From the NCBI RefSeq assembly GCF_002289575.1, contig NZ_NTGA01000004.1, positions 1 through 64,000 of the forward strand: 64,000 nucleotides of DNA. The letters are read 5' to 3'. Of the stretch, positions 8,412 to 18,193 are shown piece by piece (the stretch's first letter is position 1; each line of letters opens with the position of its first letter). The notes beneath the pieces were generated by a model. It was not told the DNA's origin. It made no database searches and was given only the letters and a program-made list of their open reading frames with translations. The position numbers were made by a program, and so were the translations under genes. This stretch comes from Dietzia natronolimnaea. Its GTDB lineage: Bacteria; Actinomycetota; Actinomycetes; Mycobacteriales; Mycobacteriaceae.

Positions 8412-8433
8412 GCAACCCCATCGCCACCGGGAT

Positions 8434-9048
8434 CTACACCCAGTCCACCACCAGCGGTGACCTGCGTCCCCATCCCACGGTCTGCAACAACGGCTCGTTC
8501 AGCTCGAGGGCGGGGTGGCCCAGACAGAGATATGCCAGGGGACGGGCCCCATCGGGCAGCGGAACGCTGTCCGAGAGGTGGTCCGGGTCGACGAGGCTCA
8601 CCCAGCCCATGCCCAGGCCCTCGGCGGTCACGGCCAGCCACAGCAGCGTGATGGCGGCCACCACGCTGTACTCGGTCGCCGCCGGGACGCTCGTGGTGCC
8701 CAGGACCGGCCCGGCGGGCGGCAGGTGGCTGACGACCAGCCCAACCGGTGCCTGGAGGATGCCCTCGAGACGCAGGGAGTCGTAGAGCTCCCGTCGCCGT
8801 CCGTCGAAGCGCTCGGACTCGGCGCGGCGTACGGTGCGGAATCCCTCGTGGACGGCCTCGCGCACGGCGCGGTCCTCGATCACGGTCACGTGCCAGGGTT
8901 GGCTCAGCCCGACGCTCGGGGCCACGGCGAAGACCTCGAGGAGCCGCTCGACGGTCTCGCGCGGCACCGGGGTGGGATGGAAGTGGCGGTGGTCGCGGCG
9001 GGTGGCGAGGATCTGCCACAGCGCATCGCGGACGGGATCGGCGCTCAC
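8434..9048 (-). CDS. bluB: 5,6-dimethylbenzimidazole synthase
   Basis: A 204-aa nitroreductase-fold protein. BluB uses O2 to cut reduced FMN into 5,6-dimethylbenzimidazole, the lower ligand of vitamin B12. TRRDHRHFHP near the start, VGLSQPWHV and GLGMGWVSLVDP are the FMN-binding and lid segments recalled for this family. The GTG at 9048 overlaps the cobIJ stop (GTGA), so it is the last gene of cobH-cobIJ-bluB. That position supports BluB rather than a generic nitroreductase. It needs oxygen, which fits the aerobic corrin pathway encoded beside it. Confidence 0.9.
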   Translation of the reverse strand: MSADPVRDALWQILATRRDHRHFHPTPVPRETVERLLEVFAVAPSVGLSQPWHVTVIEDRAVREAVHEGFRTVRRAESERFDGRRRELYDSLRLEGILQAPVGLVVSHLPPAGPVLGTTSVPAATEYSVVAAITLLWLAVTAEGLGMGWVSLVDPDHLSDSVPLPDGARPLAYLCLGHPALELNEPLLQTVGWGRRSPLVVDWV

Positions 9049-10574
9049 GACCGCACGAACCGCGGGCTCCACACCCGCCCCGACTCGGTGACGCGGGTCC
9101 CGGACGCGCCCACGATGAGAAGGCACTTCATGTCCACCGCGTCGCAGTCGAGCTCGGCGAGAGTGGTGACGGTCAGCGATTCCTCGTCCCGGCCCACGTC
9201 CCGGCCCACCACGACCGGAGTGTCCGGGGCGCGATGCCGGAGCAGGACGTCGCGGGCGTCGGCGACCTGGCGGGTGCGCGAGCGCGAGGCGGGGTTGTAG
9301 ACCGCCAGGACCAGGTCCGCGGCGGCGATCGCGTCGAGGCGTCGGGCGATGACGTCCCAGGGCTTGAGCCGGTCGGACAGGCTCATCACCGCGAAGTCGG
9401 CTCCGATGGGGGCCCCGGCCCGCGCGGCGACCGCCTGGACGGCGGACACCCCGGGCGCGACCCGCACGTCGATCCGGGCGTACAGCGGGTCCTCGGCGGC
9501 TTCGAAGACCGCGGCCGCCATGCCGAAGACGCCCGCGTCGCCCCCGGAGACCACCGCCACGCGTTCGCCGGAGCGCGCGAGGTCCAGCGCGAGCCTGGCC
9601 CGGTCCACCTCGACGGTGTTGCCCGAGCAGTGGCGGGTGAGCCCGGCCCGCTGGGGTACACGGTCGACATAGGGCGCGTACCCGACCACGTGGTCGACCT
9701 CGGCCAGGACCCGCTGGGCCTCGGCGGTGAGCCACTGGTCCGGACCCGGACCCAGTCCGACCACGTGCAGTTTGCCCTCCGGGGCGGGGTCGCGCACGGA
9801 ACTCTCACCCAGTGGCGAGGGGCGCCGCCCGAACGGGTCCACCTGCTGGGAGTCGCCCGGGACCACGATGAGCGAGAAATACGGCACGCTCTCCGGGTCG
9901 ACGTCGCGGACGGGGTGGTGCACCTCGGCGTCCGTCGAGGCGCGTTCGACGTACACCGCGCCCTCGAGCCGCCCGGCGGCCTCCAGGGCCCGGCGCACCG
10001 CCGGGAAGTTCCGACCGAGCTTCATGATGATCGCCCCGTCGGTGTCTGCGAGGCGGCGGGCGAGCTCGGGCTCCGGGAGGGTCCCGGGCAGGACGGTGAG
10101 CACGTCAGTCTGCCGGACGAGGGGGGTGGCCGCGGCGGCGGTCGCGGCGGCGAACGCCGGGATACCGGGCACGATCTCGGTGACGAACCGGCCCGCGAGC
10201 TTGTCGTGCATGTACATGAACGAGCCGTAGAACAGCGGGTCGCCCTCGGCGAGCAGGACCACGTCCCGTCCGGCCGCGAGGTGCCCCGCCAGACGGTGCG
10301 CGGCCCGGTCGTAGAAGTCCGCGATCGCCCCCGCGTACCCGCCGGGGTGGTCGGTCAGACCCGTGGTCACCGGGTATTCCAGCACCTCCTCCACCGCACC
10401 GGCGGGGATCAGTCCAGCGGCGATCCGCCGTGCGTTGGAGTCCTTGCCGCGGCCGGCGTGGTAGGCCACCACGTCTGCGGCGCCGATCAACCGGGCGGCC
10501 TTGAGGGTCATCAACTCGGGGTCGCCGGGGCCCACGCCGATTCCATACAGGCGCCCCGCCGGCCCGGCGCTCAC
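9045..10574 (-). CDS. cobIJ: CobIJ fusion: precorrin-2 C20- and precorrin-3B C17-methyltransferase
   Basis: A 509-aa fusion of two tetrapyrrole SAM methyltransferases. The first (about 8-240) begins LYGIGVGPGDPE and carries LAEGDPLFYGS; it matches CobI, which methylates C20 of precorrin-2. The second (about 268-500) begins LHVVGLGPGPDQ and carries VSGGDAGVFGMA; it matches CobJ, which methylates C17 of precorrin-3B with ring contraction. The CobIJ fusion is common in Mycobacteriales. The GTG at 10574 overlaps the cobH stop (GTGA). Confidence 0.93.
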   Translation of the reverse strand: MSAGPAGRLYGIGVGPGDPELMTLKAARLIGAADVVAYHAGRGKDSNARRIAAGLIPAGAVEEVLEYPVTTGLTDHPGGYAGAIADFYDRAAHRLAGHLAAGRDVVLLAEGDPLFYGSFMYMHDKLAGRFVTEIVPGIPAFAAATAAAATPLVRQTDVLTVLPGTLPEPELARRLADTDGAIIMKLGRNFPAVRRALEAAGRLEGAVYVERASTDAEVHHPVRDVDPESVPYFSLIVVPGDSQQVDPFGRRPSPLGESSVRDPAPEGKLHVVGLGPGPDQWLTAEAQRVLAEVDHVVGYAPYVDRVPQRAGLTRHCSGNTVEVDRARLALDLARSGERVAVVSGGDAGVFGMAAAVFEAAEDPLYARIDVRVAPGVSAVQAVAARAGAPIGADFAVMSLSDRLKPWDVIARRLDAIAAADLVLAVYNPASRSRTRQVADARDVLLRHRAPDTPVVVGRDVGRDEESLTVTTLAELDCDAVDMKCLLIVGASGTRVTESGRVWSPRFVRS

Positions 10575-11236
10575 TCGGCCTCCTGGGCGAGGGCGTTGAC
10601 CGCGGAGACCGTCATCGCGGACCCGCCGCGTCGACCGTGGACGGTGACGAACGGGATGTCGATCCCGTGGTCGTCCGCGAAGCCGGAGAGCGCGGCCTTG
10701 GACTCCGCGGCGCCGATGAACCCCACCGGACACCCGATGATCGCCGCGGGCCGGGGCGCGCCGTCCAGCAGCAGCTCCAGCAGATGGAACAGGGCGGTGG
10801 GGGCGTTGCCGATCGCCACCACGGCGCCGTCGAGCCGCTCGCCCCACAGGGAGAGGGCGGCGGCGGAGCGGGTGGTAGCCATCTGTCGGGCCAGCTCGGG
10901 CACGCGGGGGTCGGACAGCAGGCACACCACGTCGTTGTTCCGGGGGAGCCGTGCCCGGGTGATCCCGGAGGCGACCATGTGGGCGTCGCAGAGAATCGGC
11001 GCCCCGGCCTCGAGCGCCGATCGCGCGGCCCCCACCAGTCCCGGATGGACCCGCAGGTCGTCGACGAGGTCAATCTGCCCGGTCCCGTGGACCATCCGGA
11101 CGGCGAGTCGCTCGGCATCCTGCGGCACGCGCGACAGGTCGGTCTCGCGACGGATCGTGGCGAACGAGTCGATGTAGATCGCGGGTCCGTCGTCGACGTA
11201 GTCGTAGCGGCGTGGCGGCCTGGGGACAGCAGGCAT
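10571..11236 (-). CDS. cobH: precorrin-8X methylmutase
   Basis: A 221-aa CobH. It moves the C11 methyl to C12 of precorrin-8X, giving hydrogenobyrinic acid. The catalytic histidine is His50 in MVHGTGQ; other family blocks are CDAHMVASGI and IGCPVGFIGAAESK. The start ATG at 11236 has GAGGAGG seven bases upstream. That ribosome site lies next to a GGGG/CCCC hairpin that is the likely expression platform of the cobalamin riboswitch just ahead. It is the first gene of the cobH-cobIJ-bluB operon. Confidence 0.95.
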   Translation of the reverse strand: MPAVPRPPRRYDYVDDGPAIYIDSFATIRRETDLSRVPQDAERLAVRMVHGTGQIDLVDDLRVHPGLVGAARSALEAGAPILCDAHMVASGITRARLPRNNDVVCLLSDPRVPELARQMATTRSAAALSLWGERLDGAVVAIGNAPTALFHLLELLLDGAPRPAAIIGCPVGFIGAAESKAALSGFADDHGIDIPFVTVHGRRGGSAMTVSAVNALAQEAE

Positions 11237-11289
11237 GGGTCCTCCTCGGGGTTCTCGCCCCGGTCAGAAGTCTTCAGGCGGCGCACCTT

Positions 11290-11404
11290 GAGGGCGCGTC
11301 GATCCCGCGGCCAGTATCTGGCTTGGCGGCCCGGCGACCGGGCCTCACAGTGGCGGAACCGCCCCGGACTCGCACCGGGTTCCTCGCCGTGGGACAGCGG
11401 CGAG
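11290..11404 (-). promoter_or_regulatory. cobalamin riboswitch upstream of cobH
   Basis: Read on the minus strand, the segment holds GGAACCCGGTGCGAGTCC, then GCCACTGTGAGG and AAGCCAGATACTGGCC. These are the core and B12-box of a cobalamin riboswitch. It starts directly after the cobG stop codon and ends about 50 bp before the cobH start. The short 5' part suggests a compact variant or overlap with the cobG end. It should reduce cobH-cobIJ-bluB expression when B12 is plentiful. Confidence 0.85.
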
Positions 11405-11405
11405 T

Positions 11406-12287
11406 CTACGTGCGCACGGTGAGGACGCCGCGCCACGGGGTGACGATGAGCTCGGTGACGTCCTCGCCGGTGAGGCGATCGACCAGGGCGCGAGTGAGGA
11501 CGCCCCCCGGGGCCCCGATGTGCTCGATCCGTCCCGGGGCGCCGGGGACCGGGCCGTACGGCATCGCCGGGGCGGGGGCGGGAAGCCGCTCGTCGCCCGG
11601 GCGGGCGGCGGCGAGCGGCTCCGGGAGCTCACGCACGTGCCACGGCGCGTCGGGGCCGGTTCCGCGGGCGGCGGCGAAGTCGCGGGCGAGGTCGACCAGG
11701 CGGTCGGCCGCCTCCTCGACGGGCACGACCGCCGCCCAGTCCTCGCCCGCCCGGAGTTGCACGGTGGCGGCGTCGAGGGCCGCCAACCCCAGGTCCGCGG
11801 AGCGGTTCACTAGGTCGCCGCGGCCGTCGTCGAGGACAAAGAGGAACCGGCCCGAGAGCCCCGCCAGACCGGGATCCGCCCGGAGACCGGCGTCGAGCCG
11901 GTCGGTCACCGGGCGCAGATCGGCCCTGCCCCCGACCAGGCCGGTGAGCGGGGAGACGAGCACATTGCGGACGAGCTCGTGCGCCGGTGCGGGCAGCAGG
12001 CCGGTCGCGGCGATGGCCGCCACGACCTCGTCGGCGAGGTGGCCGTCCTCATTCATCGGCAAGGCCCGCAGCTGCAGGTTCGCGCGGGTCGTCACGTGGA
12101 CCTCGCCGTCGCCGTATCCGGCGGCGACCCGGTGCAGAGCGACGAGGGACCCCGGCGACACCCGGCCGCCCGGGACGCGCAGCCGGACCAGGGCCCCGTC
12201 CTCGGCGGGCCACGGGCGATGCACGCCGGGGCACATGTCGGTGCGGGTGCGGGTGCGGGTGCGGCGGGTCGGTCCGGAATCGCTCAC
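11406..12287 (-). CDS. cobG: shortened CobG-like precorrin-3B synthase
   Basis: A 293-aa protein similar to the N-terminal part of CobG, a sulfite-reductase-like enzyme that oxidises precorrin-3A with O2. Family blocks are DMCPGVHRPWPAEDGALVR, VTTRANLQLRAL and VTPWRGVL. Family members run to about 360-450 aa, and their second half carries the cysteines of a 4Fe-4S cluster. Here the frame stops right after TPWRGVLTVRT and only one cysteine (Cys19) is present, so the cluster domain is absent. The next minus-strand bases belong to the riboswitch, not to a shifted frame. The N-terminus has an (Arg-Thr) run from a GTGCGG tandem repeat, so Met18 may be the true start. Activity is doubtful unless another cobG exists. 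Confidence 0.75.
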   Translation of the reverse strand: MSDSGPTRRTRTRTRTDMCPGVHRPWPAEDGALVRLRVPGGRVSPGSLVALHRVAAGYGDGEVHVTTRANLQLRALPMNEDGHLADEVVAAIAATGLLPAPAHELVRNVLVSPLTGLVGGRADLRPVTDRLDAGLRADPGLAGLSGRFLFVLDDGRGDLVNRSADLGLAALDAATVQLRAGEDWAAVVPVEEAADRLVDLARDFAAARGTGPDAPWHVRELPEPLAAARPGDERLPAPAPAMPYGPVPGAPGRIEHIGAPGGVLTRALVDRLTGEDVTELIVTPWRGVLTVRT

Positions 12288-12360
12288 GGGCCACAGTGTG
12301 GCACCCGGGGGTCAGCCGCGTGGAGTGGGGAGCCGACGGCCGGGCACCCGTACGGGGATC

Positions 12361-12550
12361 GGGCCGGATAGGCTCGCCGGTGCCGTGGTGCTCGGGAAGC
12401 CGGAGGAAAAGCCGGCGCGGCCCTCGCCACTGTAGTCGCGGAGTCGAGCGACCCTCGTCCGTCCCACTCGGGGCGGAGACCACTGGGCCACGGCCCGGGA
12501 AGGTCGGTCGCACGGCGTCGATGCGAAAGCCAGGAGACCGGCCACGGCGT
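12361..12550 (+). promoter_or_regulatory. cobalamin riboswitch upstream of cobN
   Basis: Order on the plus strand: GCTCGCCGGTGCC, GGGAAGCCGGAGGAAAAGCC, CGCCACTGTAGTCG, and the B12 box GCCAGGAGACCGGCC at 12529-12543. This is the full cobalamin riboswitch pattern. It ends just ahead of the cobN ribosome site (GGAG before the ATG at 12579), so translational control is likely. Confidence 0.92.
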
Positions 12551-12578
12551 CATGTTCCACGAGGGTTTGGAGAAGAAC

Positions 12579-15500
12579 ATGCGCCAAGACCGGCGTTCGG
12601 CGTCCCCTGAGGACGCCACGGCACCATCCGACGACACGGCACCATCCGACGACACGGCACCACCACAGGCACCCCGCATCGCCCTGCTGTCCACCTCCGA
12701 CACGGACCTGCTCTCCGCTCGCGCCTCCCGGGCCGACTGGACGCTGGGCAACCCGTCCCGGATCGACGTGAAGACGGACCTGCCCGGTCTGATCTCCGGC
12801 GCCGACCTCATCGTGGTCCGGATCCTCGGGTCGCGCCGATCGTGGGAACCCGGTTTCGACGCCGTGATGGCCAGCGGCCGACCCGTCGTCGTCCTGGGCG
12901 GCGAGCAGGCCCCGGACGCCGACCTGATGGAGCTGTCCACTGTCCCGATCGGCATCGCGGCCGAGGCGCACCGTTACCTCGCCGAGGGGGGTGAGCGGAA
13001 CCTCGCCCAGCTCCACGCCTTCCTCTCGGACACCGTGCTGCTCACCGGCACCGGCTTCGAACCCCCGGAGACCGTCCCGGTGTGGGGGATGCCGCCGCGG
13101 CCGGGCCCCGCCGCCCCCGCGAGCGGAACCGACCAGTCGCGGAGCATCCCCCGCGTGGGAGTGCTCTACTACCGCGCCCACGAGGTGAGCGGGAACTCGG
13201 GATTCGCGCACGCTCTCGCCGACGCGATCGACGCCACCGGGCAGGCCGTGGGCGTGCCCGTGTTCGCCGGTTCCCTGCGCTCGGCCCCCGACGAGTTGTT
13301 CGAGGCGCTCGGGACGCTCGACGCGGTGATCGTCACCGTCCTGGCGGCCGGCGGGACCACGCCCGGCGCGGTGAGCGCGGGCGGCGAGGACGAGACGTGG
13401 GACGTCGAACGGATCGCCGTGCTCGACATCCCCGTGCTGCAGGGACTGTGCCTCACGTGGAGTCGGGAGGACTGGGAGGCCTCTGACGACGGCGTCAACC
13501 CGCTGGACTCGGCCAACCAGATCGCGATCCCCGAGTTCGACGGCCGCATCATCACCGCGCCGTTCTCGTTCAAGGAGATCGACGCCGACGGGTTGCCCCG
13601 CTACGTCGCCGACCCCGAGCGCTGCGCCCGTGTCGCGGGGATCGCGGTCTCGCACGCGCGGCTGCGCCACGTGCCCGCGGCCGACCGTCGGATCGCGCTG
13701 GTGCTCTCGGCCTACCCGACCAAGCACTCCCGGATCGGCAACGCGGTCGGCCTGGACACCCCGGTCTCGACCATCCGGCTGCTGCGTCGGATGCGCGACG
13801 AGGGCTACGACCTGGGTCCGGCGGACGGGCCCGTCGCGAGGTTCCTCGACATCGCAGACGGTGGCACGGACTCCGCCGCAGACGGAACCTACGCCGACGA
13901 CACCGCCGCCGGCGACGCCCTGATCCACGCCCTGATCGCCGCGGGCGGCCAGGACGAGGAGTGGCTGACCAACGCGCAGCTCACCGACAGTCATGTCCGC
14001 ATCTCCACCGACGACTACCTTCGGTGGACAGCCGACCTCCCGGAGTCGCTGCGCTCGGAGATGGTCGACGCGTGGGGTGAGGCACCCGGTCAGCTGTTCG
14101 TCAACGACGCCGGCGAGATCGTCCTGGCCACCATCGCGGCCGGCAACGTCGTCCTGTTGATCCAACCGCCCCGCGGATTCGGCGAGAACCCGGTGGCGAT
14201 CTACCACGACCCCGAGCTCGCGCCCTCCCATCACTACCTGGCCGCCTACCGGTGGCTCGCCAAGGGGTTCGGCGCCCACGCGCTGGTCCACATCGGCAAG
14301 CACGGTTCGCTGGAGTGGCTGCCGGGCAAGAACGCCGCGCTGTCGGCGGCGTGCGCGACCGACGCGGCGATCGCGGACCTGCCGCTGATCTACCCGTTCC
14401 TCGTCAACGACCCCGGCGAGGGCGCGCAGGCCAAGCGCCGCGCCCACGCCACGATCGTCGACCACCTGGTGCCGCCGATGGCGCGCGCCGAGGCCTACGG
14501 CGACATCGCCCGCCTCGAGCAGCTGCTGGACGAGTACGGCAACATCGCGTCCATGGACCCGGCCAAGCTGCCGGCCATCCGCGCGCAGATCTGGACCCTC
14601 ATGCGGTCCGCGCACATGCACGAGGACCTGGGCCTGGAGCAGCAGCCCGGGGACGAGGAGTTCGACGACTTCCTGCTCCACGTCGACGGGTGGCTGTGCG
14701 AGATCAAGGATGTCCAGATCCGCGACGGACTGCACGTGCTTGGTCAGGCGCCGGACGGCGAGGCGCGGGTGAACCTGGTGCTCGCCATCCTGCGGGCCTC
14801 GCAGGTGTGGGGTGGCGAGTTCGGCGCCGTTCCCGGACTGCGCCGCGCCCTCGGCCTGGCCGAGGACGCCCCGACCCAGGAGGTCGACCGCGTGGAGGCC
14901 CGGGCCCGGGAGCTGGTCGAGGCCATGGACGCGCGGGGCTGGGACCTCGCGGCGGTGCCGGAGGTGCTGGCCGCCGCGGGGCTGGGAAATGACGACGACG
15001 ACGAGGTCGGCCGCGTCCTGGAGTTCGCCGCCCGCGAGGTGGTGCCTCGACTGGCCGCCACGGTGGACGAGCTGGACGCGGTGATGCACGCCCTCGGCGG
15101 CGGGTTCGTGCCCGCCGGCCCGTCGGGGTCGCCGTTGCGGGGCCTGGTCAACGTGCTGCCGACGGGCCGAAACTTCTACACGGTCGACCCCCGCGCCGTC
15201 CCGTCCCGGCTCGCCTGGGAGACCGGTCAGGCGATGGCGGACTCGCTGCTGGACCGCCATCTCGCGGAGACCGGGGAGTACCCGGGCTCGGTGGGGCTGT
15301 CGATCTGGGGCACCTCGGCCATGCGGACCTCCGGTGACGACGTGGCCGAGGTCCTGGCCCTGCTCGGGGTGAGGCCTGAGTGGGACGAGGCCTCCCGCCG
15401 GGTCAACGGTCTCGAGGTGGTCCCGGCCGCGGAGCTCGGACGGCCGCGCATCGACGTGACCGTCCGTATCTCGGGCTTCTTCCGGGACGCGTTCCCGCAC

Positions 15501-16355
15501 GTCATCACGATGCTCGACGACGCCGTCCGGATGGTCGCCGACCTGGACGAGCCCGCGGAGTCGAACTACGTCGCCGCCCACACACGTGCGGACCTGGCCG
15601 AGCACTCGGATCACCGGCGCGCGACCACCCGCATCTTCGGTTCCGCGCCGGGGTCGTACGGCGCCGGGATCCTGCAGACGATCGAGGCCGGGAACTGGCG
15701 GGACGACCGCGACCTGGCCGAGGTCTACACCCGCTGGGGCGGCTTCGCCTACGGCCGCGATCTGGACGGCGTGCCGGCCGCGGACGACATGCGCACCAAC
15801 TACCGGCGCATCGCGGTGGCCGCGAAGAACATCGACACCCGCGAGCACGACATCGCCGACTCGGACGACTACTTCCAGTACCACGGGGGGATGATCGCGA
15901 CCGTGCGCGCGCTCACCGGCGCCGAACCCCGCGCGTACGTGGGGGACTCCACCACCCCGGACGCCATCCGGACGCGGTCGCTGGCGGAGGAGACGGTCCG
16001 GGTCTTCCGCGCTCGCGTGGTCAACCCCCGGTGGATCGCGGCCATGCAGCGGCACGGGTACAAGGGGGCCTTCGAGCTGGCGGCGACGGTCGACTACCTC
16101 TTCGGATTCGACGCCACCGCCGGGGTCGTGCACGACTGGATGTACGACTCGCTGGCCCGGGAGTACGTGCTGGACCAGACCAACCAGGAGTTCCTACGCC
16201 AGTCCAATCCCTGGGCGCTGCGCGGGATGATCGAGCGGCTCTCCGAGGCCGCGGACCGCGGGCTGTGGGCCCGGCCGGACGCCGACATCATGGACCGGAT
16301 GCGGCAGGTCTACCTGGACGTCGAGGGCGACCTCGAGGAGTCGCATGGCGACTGA
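12579..16355 (+). CDS. cobN: cobaltochelatase subunit CobN
   Basis: A 1258-aa large subunit of the aerobic, ATP-dependent cobalt chelatase, which inserts Co2+ into hydrogenobyrinic acid a,c-diamide with CobS and CobT or ChlI/D-like partners. VHIGKHGSLEWLPGKNAALS, EPRAYVGDSTTPDAIR and VRISGFFRDAFPH are family blocks, and the length is normal. The ATG at 12579 has GGAG eight bases upstream; an in-frame ATG at 12552 would overlap the riboswitch. Near the N-terminus an 18-bp tandem repeat encodes APSDDT copies. It is the first gene of cobN-cobF. Confidence 0.96.
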   Translation: MRQDRRSASPEDATAPSDDTAPSDDTAPPQAPRIALLSTSDTDLLSARASRADWTLGNPSRIDVKTDLPGLISGADLIVVRILGSRRSWEPGFDAVMASGRPVVVLGGEQAPDADLMELSTVPIGIAAEAHRYLAEGGERNLAQLHAFLSDTVLLTGTGFEPPETVPVWGMPPRPGPAAPASGTDQSRSIPRVGVLYYRAHEVSGNSGFAHALADAIDATGQAVGVPVFAGSLRSAPDELFEALGTLDAVIVTVLAAGGTTPGAVSAGGEDETWDVERIAVLDIPVLQGLCLTWSREDWEASDDGVNPLDSANQIAIPEFDGRIITAPFSFKEIDADGLPRYVADPERCARVAGIAVSHARLRHVPAADRRIALVLSAYPTKHSRIGNAVGLDTPVSTIRLLRRMRDEGYDLGPADGPVARFLDIADGGTDSAADGTYADDTAAGDALIHALIAAGGQDEEWLTNAQLTDSHVRISTDDYLRWTADLPESLRSEMVDAWGEAPGQLFVNDAGEIVLATIAAGNVVLLIQPPRGFGENPVAIYHDPELAPSHHYLAAYRWLAKGFGAHALVHIGKHGSLEWLPGKNAALSAACATDAAIADLPLIYPFLVNDPGEGAQAKRRAHATIVDHLVPPMARAEAYGDIARLEQLLDEYGNIASMDPAKLPAIRAQIWTLMRSAHMHEDLGLEQQPGDEEFDDFLLHVDGWLCEIKDVQIRDGLHVLGQAPDGEARVNLVLAILRASQVWGGEFGAVPGLRRALGLAEDAPTQEVDRVEARARELVEAMDARGWDLAAVPEVLAAAGLGNDDDDEVGRVLEFAAREVVPRLAATVDELDAVMHALGGGFVPAGPSGSPLRGLVNVLPTGRNFYTVDPRAVPSRLAWETGQAMADSLLDRHLAETGEYPGSVGLSIWGTSAMRTSGDDVAEVLALLGVRPEWDEASRRVNGLEVVPAAELGRPRIDVTVRISGFFRDAFPHVITMLDDAVRMVADLDEPAESNYVAAHTRADLAEHSDHRRATTRIFGSAPGSYGAGILQTIEAGNWRDDRDLAEVYTRWGGFAYGRDLDGVPAADDMRTNYRRIAVAAKNIDTREHDIADSDDYFQYHGGMIATVRALTGAEPRAYVGDSTTPDAIRTRSLAEETVRVFRARVVNPRWIAAMQRHGYKGAFELAATVDYLFGFDATAGVVHDWMYDSLAREYVLDQTNQEFLRQSNPWALRGMIERLSEAADRGLWARPDADIMDRMRQVYLDVEGDLEESHGD

Positions 16356-17181
16356 CGGCACCTCCGGCGACGCGAACGGCCCAGATGTGCCGATCAGTGA
16401 GGCGCCGATCGGGGAGACGCGGGATCGGCTGCGGCGGCTGCGGGTCGTCGGCATGGGATCGGGCGGCCTCGATCAGATCACGGTGGAGGGGGTCGCCGCC
16501 CTGCGCGCGTCCGGGTACGCGCTCGCTGCCGTTAAGGGTCCGGCCGATCCGTTGGTCGACCTGCGCAGGCGACTGCTCGCCCGGCACGCGCCCGGACTCG
16601 AGCTGGTGGGCGTCACCGATCCGGAGCGGGACCGCTCGTCGTCGTCGACCTCCTCCCAGGCGGGGTACCGCGGCGTCGTCCTGGACTGGCATGAGGCCCG
16701 GTCCCTGGCCTGGGAACGGGTGTTGGCGGACCGGCCCGGCGACGTGGCGGTACCGGTGTGGGGTGATCCGGCCTTCTACGATTCCACGCTGCGGATCGTC
16801 GACCGGATCCTCGCCCGTGGCCGGCTCGACCTCGACGTTGAGGTGATACCCGGTATCTCCGCGCTGCAGGTCCTGGCCGCCCGCCACCGGCTGGTCCTGC
16901 ACGAGATCGGCGGGACGGTCACCGTGACCACCGGTCGACGTCTGGCGGAGGTGGTCGCCGGCGGTGCGGACAACGTGGTGGTGATGCTCAACGCGGACCT
17001 GCCTCTGGATCACCTGGCCGACTGGCACATCTGGTGGGGCGGCAACCTCGGCGACCGGGGTGAGTGCCTGGTGGCGGGGCGTGTCGGGGAGGTCCTGGCC
17101 GAGCTCCGGCACGCGCGCGAGCGGTTGCGCGCGGAGCACGGCTGGGTGATGGACGTGTACCTGCTGCGCCGGCAGCGGTGA
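16345..17181 (+). CDS. cobF: precorrin-6A synthase (deacetylating)
   Basis: A 278-aa SAM methyltransferase of the CobF family. It methylates C1 of precorrin-5 and releases acetate in the aerobic pathway. The motifs are VVGMGSGGLDQIT at about 35, VWGDPAFYDSTLRIVDRIL, and VEVIPGISALQVLAARH. The start overlaps the cobN end by 11 bp, with GAGGAG upstream, so both genes share the cobN riboswitch. The first 30 residues are a poorly conserved Ser/Gly/Asp-rich extension. Confidence 0.92.
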   Translation: MATDGTSGDANGPDVPISEAPIGETRDRLRRLRVVGMGSGGLDQITVEGVAALRASGYALAAVKGPADPLVDLRRRLLARHAPGLELVGVTDPERDRSSSSTSSQAGYRGVVLDWHEARSLAWERVLADRPGDVAVPVWGDPAFYDSTLRIVDRILARGRLDLDVEVIPGISALQVLAARHRLVLHEIGGTVTVTTGRRLAEVVAGGADNVVVMLNADLPLDHLADWHIWWGGNLGDRGECLVAGRVGEVLAELRHARERLRAEHGWVMDVYLLRRQR

Positions 17182-17215
17182 TCTGGCGGCCGGTCGCGGA
17201 CGGTCGGTGCCCTGC

Positions 17216-18189
<974 letters not shown>

Positions 18190-18193
<4 letters not shown>

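Noticed and set aside
12312-16133. 1273-residue open frame on the minus strand opposite cobN
   Set aside because: It mirrors cobN codon by codon; low-complexity His/Arg/Val/Gly-rich product without domains. This is a typical antisense frame in high-GC DNA.
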